Below, piece by piece: positions 63,723-64,000 of a stretch of 64,000 nt of DNA. Positions within the stretch are counted from its first letter, which is position 1. Every line of letters starts with the position of its first letter. The notes under the pieces were generated by a model. That model was given only the letters and a program-made list of their open reading frames with translations. It had not been told where the DNA came from and ran no database searches. Location: assembly GCF_900156875.1 (NCBI RefSeq), contig NZ_LT707409.1:3369435-3433434 (forward strand), read 5' to 3'. Position numbers and translations under genes: made by a program. Source of the DNA: Robertmurraya dakarensis. Its GTDB lineage: Bacteria > Bacillota > Bacilli > Bacillales > Cytobacillaceae.

Positions 63723-64000
63723 TCATGATTTAGAACTTTGGCTAATCCCATCAAAAATCAAGCTAACTTGAATATCAATATAATCTTCAAGTGAACACAT
63801 TTTTTGAATGGCCCATCTTCTAAAACCCCACATTTGCCCTTCAACGACAATATTGTGAGACAGTATTTTCATTTGCGCTTCTGTCAAAGAAAGCTCTCCA
63901 TTTTCAACACAATGCTTGATAATTTCCTCCAAAAAAGCTGCCATTTCCGTTTCTTTTTTCAATACATATGGAAGGGCATCCTTTGAGAGAGACTTTGATT
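63723..64000 (-). CDS. TetR-family regulator, C-terminal part (cut by window edge)
   Basis: The open frame continues past the window end; 91 visible residues are the ligand-domain helices of a TetR/FadR-like repressor, e.g. [20 protein letters not shown] and [21 protein letters not shown]. The first visible residues are [19 protein letters not shown]. The DNA-binding domain lies outside. It stops 22 bp before icmF and likely controls the acyl-CoA genes, as in other Bacillus. Confidence 0.75.
   Translation of the reverse strand, partial: SKSLSKDALPYVLKKETEMAAFLEEIIKHCVENGELSLTEAQMKILSHNIVVEGQMWGFRRWAIQKMCSLEDYIDIQVSLIFDGISQSSKS

Overview
The window is a stretch of chromosome from an endospore-forming Bacillaceae bacterium. 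Evidence: sporulation genes mbl, spoIIID, spoIIQ, spoIID, spoIIR and spo0F; gene order matching the ywj-ywk-ywl-atp-ywm-spoIIID part of the Bacillus subtilis map; AGGAGG-type ribosome binding sites; and moderate-to-low GC. It is not the B. subtilis group, because it has a full membrane and hydrogenase-like part of respiratory complex I (nuoABCDHIJKLMN), which B. subtilis lacks. A Cytobacillus/Neobacillus/Mesobacillus-type relative fits, but I cannot name the species. Almost all genes are on the minus strand; exceptions are brnQ, the VanZ-like gene and ywjG. Read along the minus strand (high to low coordinates), the window starts in a fatty-acid gene region and ends in mbl.

Layout by increasing coordinate. 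1-6.2 kb: 5' end of mbl, spoIIID, then an operon-like set of DUF4212 subunit, sodium:solute symporter, cNMP/CBS/DUF294 protein and DEDD exonuclease. 6.3-8.7 kb: GntR regulator divergent from the branched-chain amino acid carrier BrnQ. 8.7-14.3 kb: spoIIQ, VanZ-like protein, spoIID, murAA, ywmB, ywzB. 14.6-25.3 kb: eleven-gene complex I operon without the NADH module (no nuoE, F, G), with a NuoC carrying a long Ala/Lys repeat domain. 25.8-33.2 kb: ATP synthase operon. 33.5-45.8 kb: S8 protease, mnaA, upp, glyA, ywlG, rpiB, a chemoreceptor, ywlE, mntP, ywlC, ywlB, spoIIR. 46-63 kb: prmC, prfA, a spore lipoprotein, tdk, rpmE, rho, glpX, murAB, tal, fbaA, spo0F, ywjG, pyrG, rpoE, a small membrane protein, icmF, and the 3' part of a TetR gene.

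Functionally, the region combines energy conservation (complex I and F1Fo ATPase, each with a recognisable sigma-A promoter), peptidoglycan precursor synthesis (both MurA paralogues), translation termination, central carbon metabolism, nucleotide salvage and sporulation control.

The most interesting material is between genes: a DnaA-box cluster over the ywlC-ywlB interval; three copies of a structured interspersed repeat with compensating stem changes (45.96, 48.66 and 55.07 kb); two members of a palindromic MITE-like family, one inside the atp operon; a six-unit array with 20-21 bp periodicity (10.25 kb); GGTACC palindromes (5.4, 25.7, 43.3 kb); and a pyrG leader that reads as the reiterative-transcription attenuator known from B. 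subtilis. I found no rRNA, tRNA, CRISPR array, prophage or insertion sequence. All family assignments come from reading the sequence and remembered family features; no database search was run.
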